A stretch of 5,291 nucleotides of DNA from Bacteroidales bacterium (lineage in GTDB: Bacteria; Bacteroidota; Bacteroidia; Bacteroidales; Azobacteroidaceae). Positions 1 to 5,291 of this stretch are shown here, piece by piece. Numbering within the stretch: the first letter of the stretch is position 1; each line of letters starts with the position of its first letter. The notes beneath the pieces were generated by a model. It ran no database searches, was not told where the DNA came from, and was given only the letters and a program-made list of their open reading frames with translations. Position numbers and translations under genes: made by a program. Where the stretch lies: assembly GCA_020860885.1 (NCBI GenBank), contig JAJBTS010000046.1, positions 1 to 5,291 on the forward strand. The letters are read 5' to 3'.

Positions 1-53
1 TTGACATAAGTTTTTAGCTTTTTTTGTGTCAACCTATGTCAGGACAAGACACA
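1..53. mobile_element. Possible end of an insertion sequence running off the left edge
   Basis: Several inverted motifs crowd here: TGACATA (2-8) against TATGTCA (35-41), TTGACA (1-6) against TGTCAA (27-32), and TGTGTC (25-30) against GACACA (48-53). Read on the minus strand, the segment goes TGTCCTGACATAGGTTGACA (27-46), which begins with TG and resembles the style of IS3-family (IS150-group) ends. The body of such an element would lie left of base 1. No transposase is visible, so the call is tentative. Confidence 0.3.
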
Positions 54-58
54 GTCAT

Positions 59-90
59 CAGTTACCTAACTGTTTACTGTTCACTGAAGA
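59..90. repeat. 14-bp palindrome followed by a 7-bp repeat
   Basis: CAGTTA (59-64) and TAACTG (67-72) are perfect inverted arms around CC. They run into three 7-base units, CTGTTTA (70-76), CTGTTCA (77-83) and CTGAAGA (84-90), the last one only partly matching. Role unknown; possibly simple intergenic sequence. Confidence 0.4.
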
Positions 91-103
91 GGTGCAAGCG
101 ATC

Positions 104-162
104 TGAAATTTTGGCACGTCCCATTTTTTTTAATCGTGGTCGCATTTGAAATTTTCGCACGT
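104..162 (+). repeat. Direct repeat of 16 bp, 43 bp apart
   Basis: TGAAATTTTGGCACGT (104-119) recurs as TGAAATTTTCGCACGT (147-162), 15 of 16 bases equal. The second copy forms the left arm of the 32-bp palindrome; the first lacks the matching right arm and is followed by a run of eight T (124-131). Confidence 0.65.
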
Positions 163-176
163 GCAAAAAATTCAAA
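145..176. repeat. 32-bp imperfect palindrome centred on GCACGTGC
   Basis: The left arm TTTGAAATTTTCGCAC (145-160) and the right arm GTGCAAAAAATTCAAA (161-176) are reverse complements at 14 of 16 positions with no spacer. The centre is a perfect 8-bp palindrome, GCACGTGC (157-164). With no loop, it fits a binding site for a symmetric protein dimer, or the remains of a mobile-element end, better than an RNA terminator. No known operator is recognised. Confidence 0.6.
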
Positions 177-190
177 GAATCCTAAACAAA

Positions 191-230
191 ATTAACGACA
201 ATTCGTGAAGAGTATTTATGCCTGTTTGCG
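191..230. repeat. Degenerate second copy of the fmt 3' end
   Basis: Bases 191-230 align with 375-411, which hold the stop and last codons of fmt. ATTAAC matches exactly, the next eight bases match at five, GTGAAGAG pairs with GTGAAAAG, then after a 5-base gap (TATTT, 213-217) ATGCCTGTTT pairs with ATGCCCGTTT. That is about 27 of 32 aligned bases. The two copies flank the tandem array, so the array seems to have grown between duplicated gene ends. The alignment was made by eye, and part of the match (GTGAAGAG) is shared with every unit of the array. Confidence 0.5.
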
Positions 231-400
231 AAGAGTATCTCACCCCCGTTGCGAAGAGTATTTCGACGGGTTAGCGAAGAGTATCTCGGAGGGGTCGCAA
301 TACTTACCGCGAGGGGGTAGCGAAAAGCACTACGAAGGGGTAGTGATACTTATCGCAAAAGAGTAGTGAAGAGTATTAACAACGATTGGTGAAAAGATGC
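205..400. repeat. Tandem array, exact 23-bp period, nine copies
   Basis: Copies begin at 205, 228, 251, 274, 297, 320, 343, 366 and 389, each exactly 23 bases after the last. Five copies (205, 228, 251, 274, 366) share the 12-base core GYGAAGAGTATY without a mismatch. The copies at 320 and 389 are degraded (GCGAAAAGCACT, GTGAAAAGATGC). The copies at 297 and 343 carry GYRATACTTAYCGC instead, which resembles the core read on the other strand. The 11-base remainder of each unit is looser, often with a CGRNGGGGTA-like tail. As 23 is not a multiple of three, the array is not built as coding sequence, yet its last one to two units include the stop codon (376-378) and final codons of fmt. Confidence 0.85.
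328..345 (-). repeat. Inverted repeat with 6-bp arms inside the tandem array
   Basis: CACTAC (328-333) and GTAGTG (340-345) are perfect complements around a six-base loop. On the minus strand, the strand of the fmt transcript, the stem is followed by CTTTTCG, which gives a weak terminator-like look. The arms come from two neighbouring array units, so the hairpin may be only a by-product of the repeat. Confidence 0.4.
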
Positions 401-1347
401 CCGTTTCCGCGTAAAAAATCTTCGACAGACATTCTTTTCTTGCCTGCCGGTTGAATGATCTTCAAGTGGATAAATCCGTCTGTAGTGCTGATCTTTAAAA
501 ACAGTTTTCCATCAGAGACAATAGTGCCCGGGGAAACGTTCGGTGAAGTGATCTCTTTTTCGGTTTCGAAGATTTTCAGATGTATATTTTCCTTATTTGT
601 ATTTAATTCCGTCCAGGCAGCGGGAGCGGGAGACAAACCACGTATAAAGTCGTAAACTCTTTGGCTAGATTGATTCCAATCTATTTTGCATATATCTTTG
701 AAGAGCTTAGGAGCAGGTTTTAATTCTTTCGGATCTATTATCAATTCTTTCTGATCCACTGGAGTAATGGAACCGGAAAGGATATCATCTACTGTTTTTA
801 TAACCAGTTCAGCTCCTAAGTGCATAAGCTTATCGTGTACAATCTTAAAATTGTCCGTATCATGGATAGGGATCTTTTCCTGAGCAATGATTTTTCCCGT
901 ATCTATTTCATGGGTAAGAAAAAAAGTGGTGACCCCTGTTTCTTTTTCTCCGTTAATAATGGCCCAATTGATGGGTGCGGCACCCCTGAATTGAGGTAAG
1001 AGTGAGCCATGGAGATTGAAAGTTCCTAAGCGGGGCATGTCCCAAACAACTTCAGGCAACATCCTGAAGGCTACGACGATTTGTAGATCAGCCTTCCAAT
1101 CCCTCAAAGATTGAAGGAAATCGGGATCTTTCAGTTTTTCAGGTTGCAGTAAAGGCAGATTGCGGGATAGAGCATATTCTTTTACCGGACTGGGTTGAAG
1201 GTTGCTTTGATGTTTTCCTTTGGGTTTATCCGGCATAGTAATGACTCCTACAACATTGTAGCCACCTTCTACCAGGGAACGCAGGCTTTCCACTGCAAAT
1301 TCCGGTGTTCCCATGAATACGATTCGTAGATCTTTTTTTTCTGTCAT
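376..1347 (-). CDS. fmt: Methionyl-tRNA formyltransferase
   Basis: Transfers a formyl group from 10-formyltetrahydrofolate to the amino group of methionine on initiator tRNA, in the cytoplasm, for bacterial translation initiation. The 323-residue product has the full length of the family. The N-terminal formyltransferase fold opens with RIVFMGTPEFAV (residues 8-19). The active-site segment is NLHGSLLPQFRGAAPI (111-126), in which Asn111 and His113 match the catalytic Asn and His of the family, and Asp149 in EIDTG (147-151) is the catalytic aspartate. The C-terminal tRNA-binding domain covers about 213-316, with APKLFKD, RGLSPAPAAW and QPAGKKRM. The ATG at 1347 follows the stop of the CLC gene by 3 bases, with no Shine-Dalgarno sequence, so it is probably the last gene seen of the same operon. 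The last 8 or so residues (GHLFTNRC) and the stop codon lie in the edge of a 23-bp tandem repeat, so this short tail may be a recent or variable end. Family assignment is secure. Confidence 0.97.
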   Translation of the reverse strand: MTEKKDLRIVFMGTPEFAVESLRSLVEGGYNVVGVITMPDKPKGKHQSNLQPSPVKEYALSRNLPLLQPEKLKDPDFLQSLRDWKADLQIVVAFRMLPEVVWDMPRLGTFNLHGSLLPQFRGAAPINWAIINGEKETGVTTFFLTHEIDTGKIIAQEKIPIHDTDNFKIVHDKLMHLGAELVIKTVDDILSGSITPVDQKELIIDPKELKPAPKLFKDICKIDWNQSSQRVYDFIRGLSPAPAAWTELNTNKENIHLKIFETEKEITSPNVSPGTIVSDGKLFLKISTTDGFIHLKIIQPAGKKRMSVEDFLRGNGHLFTNRC

Positions 1348-1350
1348 ATT

Positions 1351-3162
1351 TTAGATGTCTTCTGAAAAGTTTTGTTGTAATACATCCCTGTAAGCATTGA
1401 ATATCTTAGATTTGGATATAAATCCCAAGTAATGGCCTTTATCGTCAACCACTGGCAGATTCCATGCTTTCGTATCTTCGAACAATTGCATTACTTTATC
1501 CATCGGCATGGAAATATTAATTTTACCCGGCGGTGAGATCATGAATTTTTTTACATTAAAGCGATCATAGAGTTCCGGGCGGAACATAATATTTCGTATG
1601 TTGTCTAATAGTACCACTCCTCTTAGTACATTCTCACTGTCTACTACAGGAAAAACATTCCGTTGAGATTTTGCAATGGCTTTTACCATGTCTCCCAGAG
1701 TCATCTGAGGATTTACCGCAATAAAATCAGTCTCTATTACAGCTTCACAATTTAATAATGTAAGAACTGCCTTATCTTTATCATGAGTCAATAATTCGCC
1801 TTTTTTTGCCAAACGTATAGAATAGATACTATGCTTTTCGAACAGCATAATAGTAAAATAGGCGCTCATAGCAACGATCATTAAAGGTAAAAAGAGATCG
1901 AATCCTCCTGTTAATTCGGCGATGAGAAAGACAGCCGTAAGGGGAGAGTGCATGATTGCAGCCATCATACCTGCCATCCCCATTAATGCAAAGTTTTCTT
2001 CCGGTAAGGAATTTACAGATAAAAAATGTATGGGAATGTTCGGGTCTATGGCATTGAAAGTAAATGCGAAAAGAAAACCGACAATACTTCCCAGGAATAA
2101 AGAAGGCGCAAAAATACCACCGCATCCGCCACCTCCATTCGTGGCACTCGAAGCAAAGACTTTGAAAAGAATGATCAGTAACAGGAAAGTAAATACTCCC
2201 CAGAAATTATTCTGAAAATCGTAAAAAAGGCTTCCTTCGAAGAGTCCGGAGTAACTTTTATTTATCAGGCTGCCGATTGTATCATAACCTTCACCGTACA
2301 AAGGAGGAAGCAGGAAGATGAGTATACTTAAAATAGCAGCTCCAAGGAAAAACTTCTTCCAGAAAGTTCCCAGTTTTCGGAAGATGCCTTCGATCCATAT
2401 CATAGCGCGGGTAAAATAGAGTGCTATCAGTCCGCATATAATTCCTAGCAGAAGTACATAAGGAATCCTTTCAACTGTAAAATCCTGTAAGAGGCTGAAC
2501 TTAAACATTGCATCCATTCCTGTGAAAATATAGGAAACGGTAGCTGCGGTTACAGAAGAGATCAATAACGGCAGGACAGATGCCGTGGTCAGGTCCAGCA
2601 TCAGGACCTCGATGGTAAAAAGAAGTCCGGCAATAGGTGCTTTGAAGATGCCTGCAATAGCTCCTGCCGCACCGCATCCGATAAGGAGCATCAAAGTTCT
2701 TTGCTCCATTTTAAACAATCGTCCCAGGTTCGAGCCTATGGCAGATCCGGTTAGTACAATAGGAGCTTCGGCTCCTACAGATCCCCCGAATCCGATGGTG
2801 ATAGAACTGGCTACTAAAGAAGACCAGGTGTTATGGGGTTTTATCCGGCTTTTTCTTTGCGAAATAGCATAGAGTATTTTCGTTACCCCGTGCCCGATAT
2901 CGTCTTTAACAATATACTTAACGAATAATCCGGCAAGTAATATTCCTATGACAGGATAAACCAGATACAGCCAGTTGGCATACGTTGTGTCTATCCGTTC
3001 CGTCAGGAAATGTTGGATAATATGAATGGATGATTTAAGTAAATTAGCAGCCAAAGCTGTTAATATTCCTATCATAAAGCTGAGTATAAGTACAAAGTGT
3101 TTCTCCTTTATGAATTTCTCTCTCCATTCCAGAACACTATCAAACCATGTTTTTGTTTCCAT
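1351..3162 (-). CDS. CLC-family chloride channel or H+/Cl- antiporter with two CBS domains
   Basis: Inner-membrane anion transport protein of 603 residues. The membrane part (about 22-455) holds many hydrophobic segments and the CLC selectivity motifs: GHGVT (90-94), GGSVGAEAPI (126-135) with the gating glutamate at Glu132, and GGIFAP (348-353). Tyr447 in HSIYS aligns by eye with the central ion-binding tyrosine. Two cytoplasmic CBS domains follow, about 475-530 and 540-597, which in relatives bind nucleotides and regulate gating. The internal glutamate of antiporters appears to be Val186 (TIEVLML), as in true channels, so whether it is a channel or an exchanger is open. The start is the ATG at 3162; an in-frame TTG at 3177 would add five residues (MIIKN) but is the weaker choice. 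The gene begins 40 bases after the glycosyltransferase gene and ends 3 bases before fmt. A poor -7-like box (GATATTTG, 3175-3182) precedes it. Confidence 0.95.
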   Translation of the reverse strand: METKTWFDSVLEWREKFIKEKHFVLILSFMIGILTALAANLLKSSIHIIQHFLTERIDTTYANWLYLVYPVIGILLAGLFVKYIVKDDIGHGVTKILYAISQRKSRIKPHNTWSSLVASSITIGFGGSVGAEAPIVLTGSAIGSNLGRLFKMEQRTLMLLIGCGAAGAIAGIFKAPIAGLLFTIEVLMLDLTTASVLPLLISSVTAATVSYIFTGMDAMFKFSLLQDFTVERIPYVLLLGIICGLIALYFTRAMIWIEGIFRKLGTFWKKFFLGAAILSILIFLLPPLYGEGYDTIGSLINKSYSGLFEGSLFYDFQNNFWGVFTFLLLIILFKVFASSATNGGGGCGGIFAPSLFLGSIVGFLFAFTFNAIDPNIPIHFLSVNSLPEENFALMGMAGMMAAIMHSPLTAVFLIAELTGGFDLFLPLMIVAMSAYFTIMLFEKHSIYSIRLAKKGELLTHDKDKAVLTLLNCEAVIETDFIAVNPQMTLGDMVKAIAKSQRNVFPVVDSENVLRGVVLLDNIRNIMFRPELYDRFNVKKFMISPPGKINISMPMDKVMQLFEDTKAWNLPVVDDKGHYLGFISKSKIFNAYRDVLQQNFSEDI

Positions 3163-3202
3163 ATTTTTGATGATCAAATATCTGTTCGGTTAAACGAATC
3201 TA

Positions 3203-4621
3203 TCATATCCCTTTTCCGGTTATAATTGTTTTGATAGTATATATCAATATTTTAGTATCCAGTCCAAGAGACATATTTTCATAATACAGTATATCGTATT
3301 GCATGCGTTCAATCATTTGTTTTACATTCGAAGCATAACCATATTTTACCATACCCCACGAGGTGATGCCGGGTTTGACATTGTGTAATAAATAATAATA
3401 AGGCGCTTCTTTTATTATTTTATCAATAAAATATTTCCTTTCAGGACGAGGACCTACTAAAGACATATCACCTTTCAGAACATTCCAGAACTGTGGAAGT
3501 TCATCTAATCTGTATTTCCTCATCTTTTTTCCATAAGGTGTGATACGTTGATCGTTCAATACAGATAAAGTGGGTCCTTCTTTTTCCGCGTCTTGCCTCA
3601 TGGTGCGGAATTTATAGATCATAAAGGGTTTGCCTCCGAATCCGATCCTTTCCTGTTTTAAAAATACTGGCCCGGGAGAATCTAATCTGACCCGGATAGC
3701 CAAATACAGGTAAAGCGGGCACAAAAGTAATAAAACTAACAGAGAAATTATTTTATCTAAGATAAATTTTATGTTTTTCTCGCTTTCAGAAAAATTATTA
3801 GCTGTTACATCTATTAACGGAAATCCGGCAATAGTCTTGACTTTCATTCCTCCGGTCAATAACTTGCTGTAACTTAAAGGTATTTTGATCGGTAATTTGT
3901 ATTTATACAAAGAATACAATAATTTTAGTATATCCTCTTCATTTTGTGAATCGATAGCAATAATTAATTCTTCGGTTTTTTTTGATTGGATAAGGGAAGG
4001 CAGATCATCCAGATTTCCTACCGTGGGTAAATAGCTGTTTGAACTGTTTTTATTGTCTAATCCGGTGTCAATAAATCCCTGTATCGTATATCCCATGGAA
4101 TCGTATGGTTTTTCCAGTTCTTTCCTGATGTCGTATGCTTTTTTCCCGTTTCCTAAAATAAGAGCTTTAAGAGTCCATTCCCTTTTCTGAATTTTTCGGG
4201 TGGATTGGGATGTGATAATAAACCGCCCGATGTAAGTAAAGAAGAAAGAAAATAAAAATAAAAAGGTAAATTGCTCATAATATATCCGGAAAGATTCGGG
4301 AAGGTTTTTTAATAATAACGTAAAAAATATTCCGATGGTCCCTATTAGCGATACTGTGAAAGTAGTTGTGAATTCGATCAATCTTGATTTTTTCAGAGGT
4401 TTATTGTAATATCCTGAGAAATAATGCAATACCAGCCATCCAAAGGGAATAATGATTTGTCCTTTAATTACCTGATGAAAGCTTAGGAAAGATCCTAAAC
4501 TGGGAAAACCCTCATATTGGGCTATAAGATAATACCGGAGGATATTAAAAAAGAGCCAGGCCAAATTAGCAGTCAGATAATCCGAGAGAATATATTTGAT
4601 CAACAATGATTTTTTTTCCAT
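3203..4621 (-). CDS. Polyprenyl glycosyl-1-phosphate transferase (exopolysaccharide initiating enzyme)
   Basis: A membrane enzyme of the WcaJ/WbaP-like, long polyprenyl-phosphate hexose-1-phosphate transferase family. It moves a sugar-1-phosphate from a UDP-sugar to undecaprenyl phosphate, the first step of capsule, exopolysaccharide or O-antigen synthesis. The 472-residue product has the usual three parts: an N-terminal block of about four membrane segments (roughly 12-34, 55-72, 86-106, 115-135); a cytoplasmic nucleotide-binding-like domain starting at LKALILGNGKKA (151-162) and reaching about 250; and a C-terminal catalytic domain from about 285, opening with a hydrophobic segment (286-309). 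Catalytic-domain signatures are KFRTMR (337-342), RLDELPQ (371-377; Asp373-Glu374 match the catalytic dyad known from PglC) and GDMSLVGPRPE (384-394). Nothing is missing, so it should be active; the sugar cannot be read from the sequence. Its ATG overlaps the yrdC stop by one base (TAATG), which suggests coupled translation. No other polysaccharide gene is in the window. Confidence 0.95.
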   Translation of the reverse strand: MEKKSLLIKYILSDYLTANLAWLFFNILRYYLIAQYEGFPSLGSFLSFHQVIKGQIIIPFGWLVLHYFSGYYNKPLKKSRLIEFTTTFTVSLIGTIGIFFTLLLKNLPESFRIYYEQFTFLFLFSFFFTYIGRFIITSQSTRKIQKREWTLKALILGNGKKAYDIRKELEKPYDSMGYTIQGFIDTGLDNKNSSNSYLPTVGNLDDLPSLIQSKKTEELIIAIDSQNEEDILKLLYSLYKYKLPIKIPLSYSKLLTGGMKVKTIAGFPLIDVTANNFSESEKNIKFILDKIISLLVLLLLCPLYLYLAIRVRLDSPGPVFLKQERIGFGGKPFMIYKFRTMRQDAEKEGPTLSVLNDQRITPYGKKMRKYRLDELPQFWNVLKGDMSLVGPRPERKYFIDKIIKEAPYYYLLHNVKPGITSWGMVKYGYASNVKQMIERMQYDILYYENMSLGLDTKILIYTIKTIITGKGI

Positions 4622-5184
4622 TACGGGCGGATTATTTTAAAGACGCCATCGGTGTCAATTTTTATAATGCTGGAGGCTTGATTGCTGTTTTTCTCTTCCT
4701 GCCGATATTTTACAACATAATCGACAGACCGGATAATAGATTCTTTAATTTCAGAAAAGCAGGACGGAGATTTCTCTCCACTAATATTTGCCGATGTGGA
4801 AACCAAAGGCTTTTTTAACCTTCTGCATAACTCTTTGGAAAATGTTTCGTTTGTAACCCTAATACCCAGAGTTCCATCGGAAGCAATTAATTCAGGAGCT
4901 ACGTTTCTAGCTTTTGAATAGATAATAGTAAGAGGTTTATTTGTCAGTTCGATCAGGTCATAAGCGATAGGAGGAACATCATCTATATAATAATTCAGTT
5001 TATTTTCGGAATCAATTAATACCAGTAAAGACTTAGAATCCACTCTCTGTTTTATACTATATATTTTTTTTATTGCTTCCGGATTAGTGGCATCGCATCC
5101 TATTCCCCAGATTGTATCTGTGGGGTATAGAATTATCCCTCCTTTTAACAAGATCTCGCAAGATCTTTTTATTTCTTCTTCCAT
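4621..5184 (-). CDS. tsaC: L-threonylcarbamoyladenylate synthase, YrdC/TsaC type
   Basis: Makes threonylcarbamoyl-AMP from threonine, bicarbonate and ATP in the cytoplasm, the first step of the t6A modification at position 37 of ANN-decoding tRNAs; the TsaBDE proteins, not seen here, would complete it. The 187-residue product is a single YrdC domain without the extra C-terminal domain of Sua5. Motifs are LYPTDTIWGIG (19-29), the conserved Lys and Arg of IKQR (44-47), KPLTII (83-88), GIRV (107-110), STSANISGEKSP (129-140) and SSIIKID (171-177). The reading frame stays open upstream to a GTG at 5259, but the ATG at 5184 is preferred: the protein then begins MEEEIKRSCEIL as relatives do, and the likely promoter box lies inside the longer version. 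It is the first gene of the operon. The family is also named Sua5/YciO/YrdC; a YciO-like paralogue role is less likely, given the conserved motifs and the lone small domain. Confidence 0.93.
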   Translation of the reverse strand: MEEEIKRSCEILLKGGIILYPTDTIWGIGCDATNPEAIKKIYSIKQRVDSKSLLVLIDSENKLNYYIDDVPPIAYDLIELTNKPLTIIYSKARNVAPELIASDGTLGIRVTNETFSKELCRRLKKPLVSTSANISGEKSPSCFSEIKESIIRSVDYVVKYRQEEKNSNQASSIIKIDTDGVFKIIRP

Positions 5185-5205
5185 GTATGAGAACTTATAA
5201 AGATG

Positions 5206-5213
5206 CAAATATA
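5206..5213 (-). promoter_or_regulatory. Bacteroidota -7 promoter box for the operon
   Basis: The minus strand reads TATATTTG here, a perfect match to the TAnnTTTG -7 element used by the Bacteroidota primary sigma factor. Transcription would start near 5198-5200, leaving a leader of about 15 bases before the yrdC ATG at 5184. I do not see a clear TTTG element at the expected -33 distance; the region upstream is only AT-rich. The box falls inside the longer GTG-start reading frame, which supports the shorter protein. Confidence 0.6.
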
Positions 5214-5291
5214 AGATATAATTTACTAAAAAGATAGAATTTTTGCATGGAATACACACTTCTTCCTGAAGGCTTTTTCAACCTTTGAATA

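Larger units (their letters stand above)
1..375. other. Gene-free, repeat-rich region downstream of fmt
   Basis: No convincing coding frame, tRNA or canonical terminator is visible on either strand. The region is made of several kinds of repeat, listed separately: IS-end-like inverted motifs (1-53), a 14-bp palindrome and 7-bp repeat (59-90), a 43-bp-spaced direct repeat whose right copy is half of a 32-bp palindrome (104-176), and a 23-bp tandem array (205 to about 400). Transcripts leaving fmt would run into the array first. The only terminator-like structure on that strand is the weak hairpin at 328-345, followed by CTTTT. Confidence 0.8.

Noticed and set aside
1..31. TTGACA at 1-6 as a -35 promoter element
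   Set aside because: No -10 box at the right distance, and Bacteroidota do not use this consensus; the motif belongs to the inverted repeats there.
205..400. CRISPR array
   Set aside because: The period is 23 bases in total, so there is no room for a repeat plus unique spacers of the needed length, and the unit remainders resemble each other.
205..400. Iteron-type replication origin
   Set aside because: The length and spacing are iteron-like, but there is no rep gene and the context is a chromosomal housekeeping operon.
1829..2215. Overlapping frames of about 97 codons on both strands within the CLC gene
   Set aside because: They are antisense or out-of-frame readings of a well-supported gene, with no family motifs of their own.
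3175..3182. GATATTTG on the minus strand as an internal promoter for the CLC gene
   Set aside because: It misses the first base of TAnnTTTG, has no TTTG at -33, and the genes are only 40 bases apart, so readthrough is the simpler view.
5247..5288. Short plus-strand frame ATG to TGA, 13 codons, divergent from yrdC
   Set aside because: Too short, with no promoter or homology cue.
5195..5291. Open minus-strand frames at the right edge, ending at stops 5226-5228 and 5195-5197, possibly the tail of an upstream gene
   Set aside because: Only 21 and 31 codons are visible, with no recognisable motif, and one of them would run through the promoter box; too little to call a partial gene.

Overview
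The window looks like chromosomal DNA from a Bacteroidota species, most likely of the order Bacteroidales. Three things point there. The protein sequences have the character of that group. The one clear promoter is of the TAnnTTTG (-7) type. No Shine-Dalgarno sequence precedes any start codon; AT-rich leaders are found instead. The genus cannot be fixed from the sequence alone.

All four supported genes lie on the minus strand and read right to left as one compact operon: a YrdC/TsaC-type threonylcarbamoyl-AMP synthase (4621-5184), a polyprenyl-phosphate glycosyl-1-phosphate transferase that starts surface polysaccharide synthesis (3203-4621), a CLC-family chloride channel or antiporter with two C-terminal CBS domains (1351-3162), and methionyl-tRNA formyltransferase, fmt (376-1347). 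The first two genes overlap by one base (TAATG), the second and third are 40 bases apart, and the third and fourth are 3 bases apart. A TATATTTG box at 5206-5213 is the likely promoter and sets the yrdC start at 5184. Two gene products act in translation (tRNA t6A modification and initiator tRNA formylation). The other two are membrane proteins with no obvious functional tie to them, so the operon is a mixed housekeeping unit, not a dedicated pathway.

Bases 1-375, downstream of fmt, carry no gene but are full of repeats. From right to left they hold: a nine-copy tandem array with an exact 23-bp period (205 to about 400) that runs into the 3' end of fmt; a degenerate copy of the fmt 3' end on the far side of the array (191-230); a 32-bp imperfect palindrome (145-176) with a half copy 43 bp away (104-119); a 14-bp palindrome (59-72) next to a 7-bp repeat; and, at the left edge, a cluster of TGACATA/TGTCAA inverted motifs that may be the end of an insertion sequence lying mostly outside the window.

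I see no new defence or mobile system in the coding part. The most unusual material is the repeat-rich 375 bases after fmt.
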